Shown here piece by piece: positions 63,537-64,000 of a DNA stretch of 64,000 nt (position 1 is the stretch's first letter; the number at the start of each line of letters is the position of its first letter). Under the pieces are notes generated by a model that was not told the DNA's origin, did no database searches, and saw only the letters and a program-made list of their open reading frames with translations. The translations under genes were made by a program, and so were the position numbers. This stretch comes from Chitinophaga sp. (GTDB lineage Bacteria > Bacteroidota > Bacteroidia > Chitinophagales > Chitinophagaceae). The DNA lies in contig NZ_JAGHZS010000004.1 in the NCBI RefSeq assembly GCF_017745275.1, positions 124,001 through 188,000 on the forward strand. The letters are read 5' to 3'.

Positions 63537-64000
63537 TTAATAATGTGTGATAAAAAGAGGATAAGCCAGTGTTTTAATCAGCAAGTCTGCGTGGCTGCGT
63601 TTAAACAGGCGGGATACTATGCTTCTCCCATATGCACCCATTACTACCAGCGTATCCTGCTTTTTAAGCAGATAATCAAACAGGGCGGGTTCTGATTTCC
63701 CTTTCAGTGTAACAATATCTGAGCTCTCAAAATGACGGCTCAACCAGGTAATAATACGCTTCCTTTCAGCTGTTGGGATATCTTCATTATTGACCTGTAC
63801 TATAGTGGCTTTGGCGTCTCCCAGTTCAGGCAGCAAATAAGACAATTGCTTCATGGCAAAAACGGATGAGGGTGTGCCATCATAACAAAAAACCACTTCA
63901 TTAATCCGCGTAAAAGCTGCTGGTGCAATAATAACAGGACACTGGGCATTGGCCATCAATTGTTGTAATAATGGCGATGGTGCTTCCTGTGTACCCGGTA
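63537..64000 (-). CDS. Universal stress protein, N-terminus outside the window
   Basis: The frame is open to the window edge, so only the C-terminal 154 residues are present. They match the second domain of the two Usp proteins at 57490 and 58320: VIIAPAAFTRINEVVFCYDG, SVFAMKQLSYLLPELGD and LVVMGAYGRSIVSRLFKRS. The Gly-rich ATP motif is again partial. It probably heads the operon with the small membrane protein and the flavoprotein. Confidence 0.85.
   Translation of the reverse strand, partial: PGTQEAPSPLLQQLMANAQCPVIIAPAAFTRINEVVFCYDGTPSSVFAMKQLSYLLPELGDAKATIVQVNNEDIPTAERKRIITWLSRHFESSDIVTLKGKSEPALFDYLLKKQDTLVVMGAYGRSIVSRLFKRSHADLLIKTLAYPLFITHY

Noticed and set aside
1..64000. Mobile elements, CRISPR arrays, rRNA and tRNA genes
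   Set aside because: I found no transposase, integrase, spaced identical repeats, cloverleaf or rRNA-like sequence. The only dispersed repeats are the gene-end palindromes. A tRNA scan was not possible by eye over the full length.

Overview
The window reads as chromosomal DNA of a Bacteroidota bacterium, most likely Chitinophaga or a close relative in the Chitinophagaceae. The basis is four SusC/SusD outer-membrane uptake pairs, two ECF sigma/FecR anti-sigma pairs, TAnnTTTG-type -7 promoter elements, few Shine-Dalgarno sequences, and a lanthipeptide-type leader of the kind found in this phylum. I see no rRNA, tRNA, CRISPR array, transposase or phage gene.

Layout. 1-3033: small membrane protein, a thioredoxin-fold protein that lacks both active-site cysteines, an XRE/S24 repressor, and a secreted protein. 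3386-9840: a SusCD locus with a FAS1 lipoprotein and a second surface lipoprotein. 9934-19162 (minus): a 2H phosphoesterase, then sigma-FecR-SusC-SusD-glycosidase. 19394-25566: a GH25 muramidase, a methyltransferase, a three-gene zinc-ribbon/RDD membrane operon and a GH114 lipoprotein. 25900-32377: acyl-CoA ligase, membrane protein, alpha/beta hydrolase, malate:quinone oxidoreductase and a flavin oxidase. 32554-42624: sigma-FecR-SusC-SusD-GH2. 42686-51165 (minus): SusC-SusD-GH16 laminarinase-like, then Gfo/Idh/MocA and GMC oxidoreductases. 51646-53783: two secreted proteins, a 55-residue lanthipeptide-like precursor and a GNAT enzyme. 54186-64000: a stress/dormancy cluster with PfkB, alcohol dehydrogenase, a CBS-bearing site-2 protease, three universal stress proteins, PEP synthase, a PNPOx-fold flavoprotein and small membrane proteins.

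Four signals go beyond ordinary annotation. (1) Both FecR-SusC gaps carry the same antisense arrangement: a TAnnTTTG box overlapping the SusC start codon on the opposite strand, and about 70-90 nt further a GC-rich hairpin with a U-tract. Each would give a roughly 100-nt cis-antisense RNA, like the DonS-type regulators of Bacteroides polysaccharide loci. (2) An unlinked RiPP precursor gene at 53114-53281 has two contiguous dyads upstream and its own terminator. (3) Three promoters of the stress cluster have a TGA-N6-TCA dyad centred exactly 51.5 bp upstream of the first T of a -7 box, which suggests a Crp/Fnr-controlled regulon with contents like the mycobacterial DosR regulon. (4) Three 35-49 bp palindromes built from AGC-containing repeat units lie over the ends of genes and supply their stop codons.

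All functional calls come from reading the sequence and recalling families. No database search was run.
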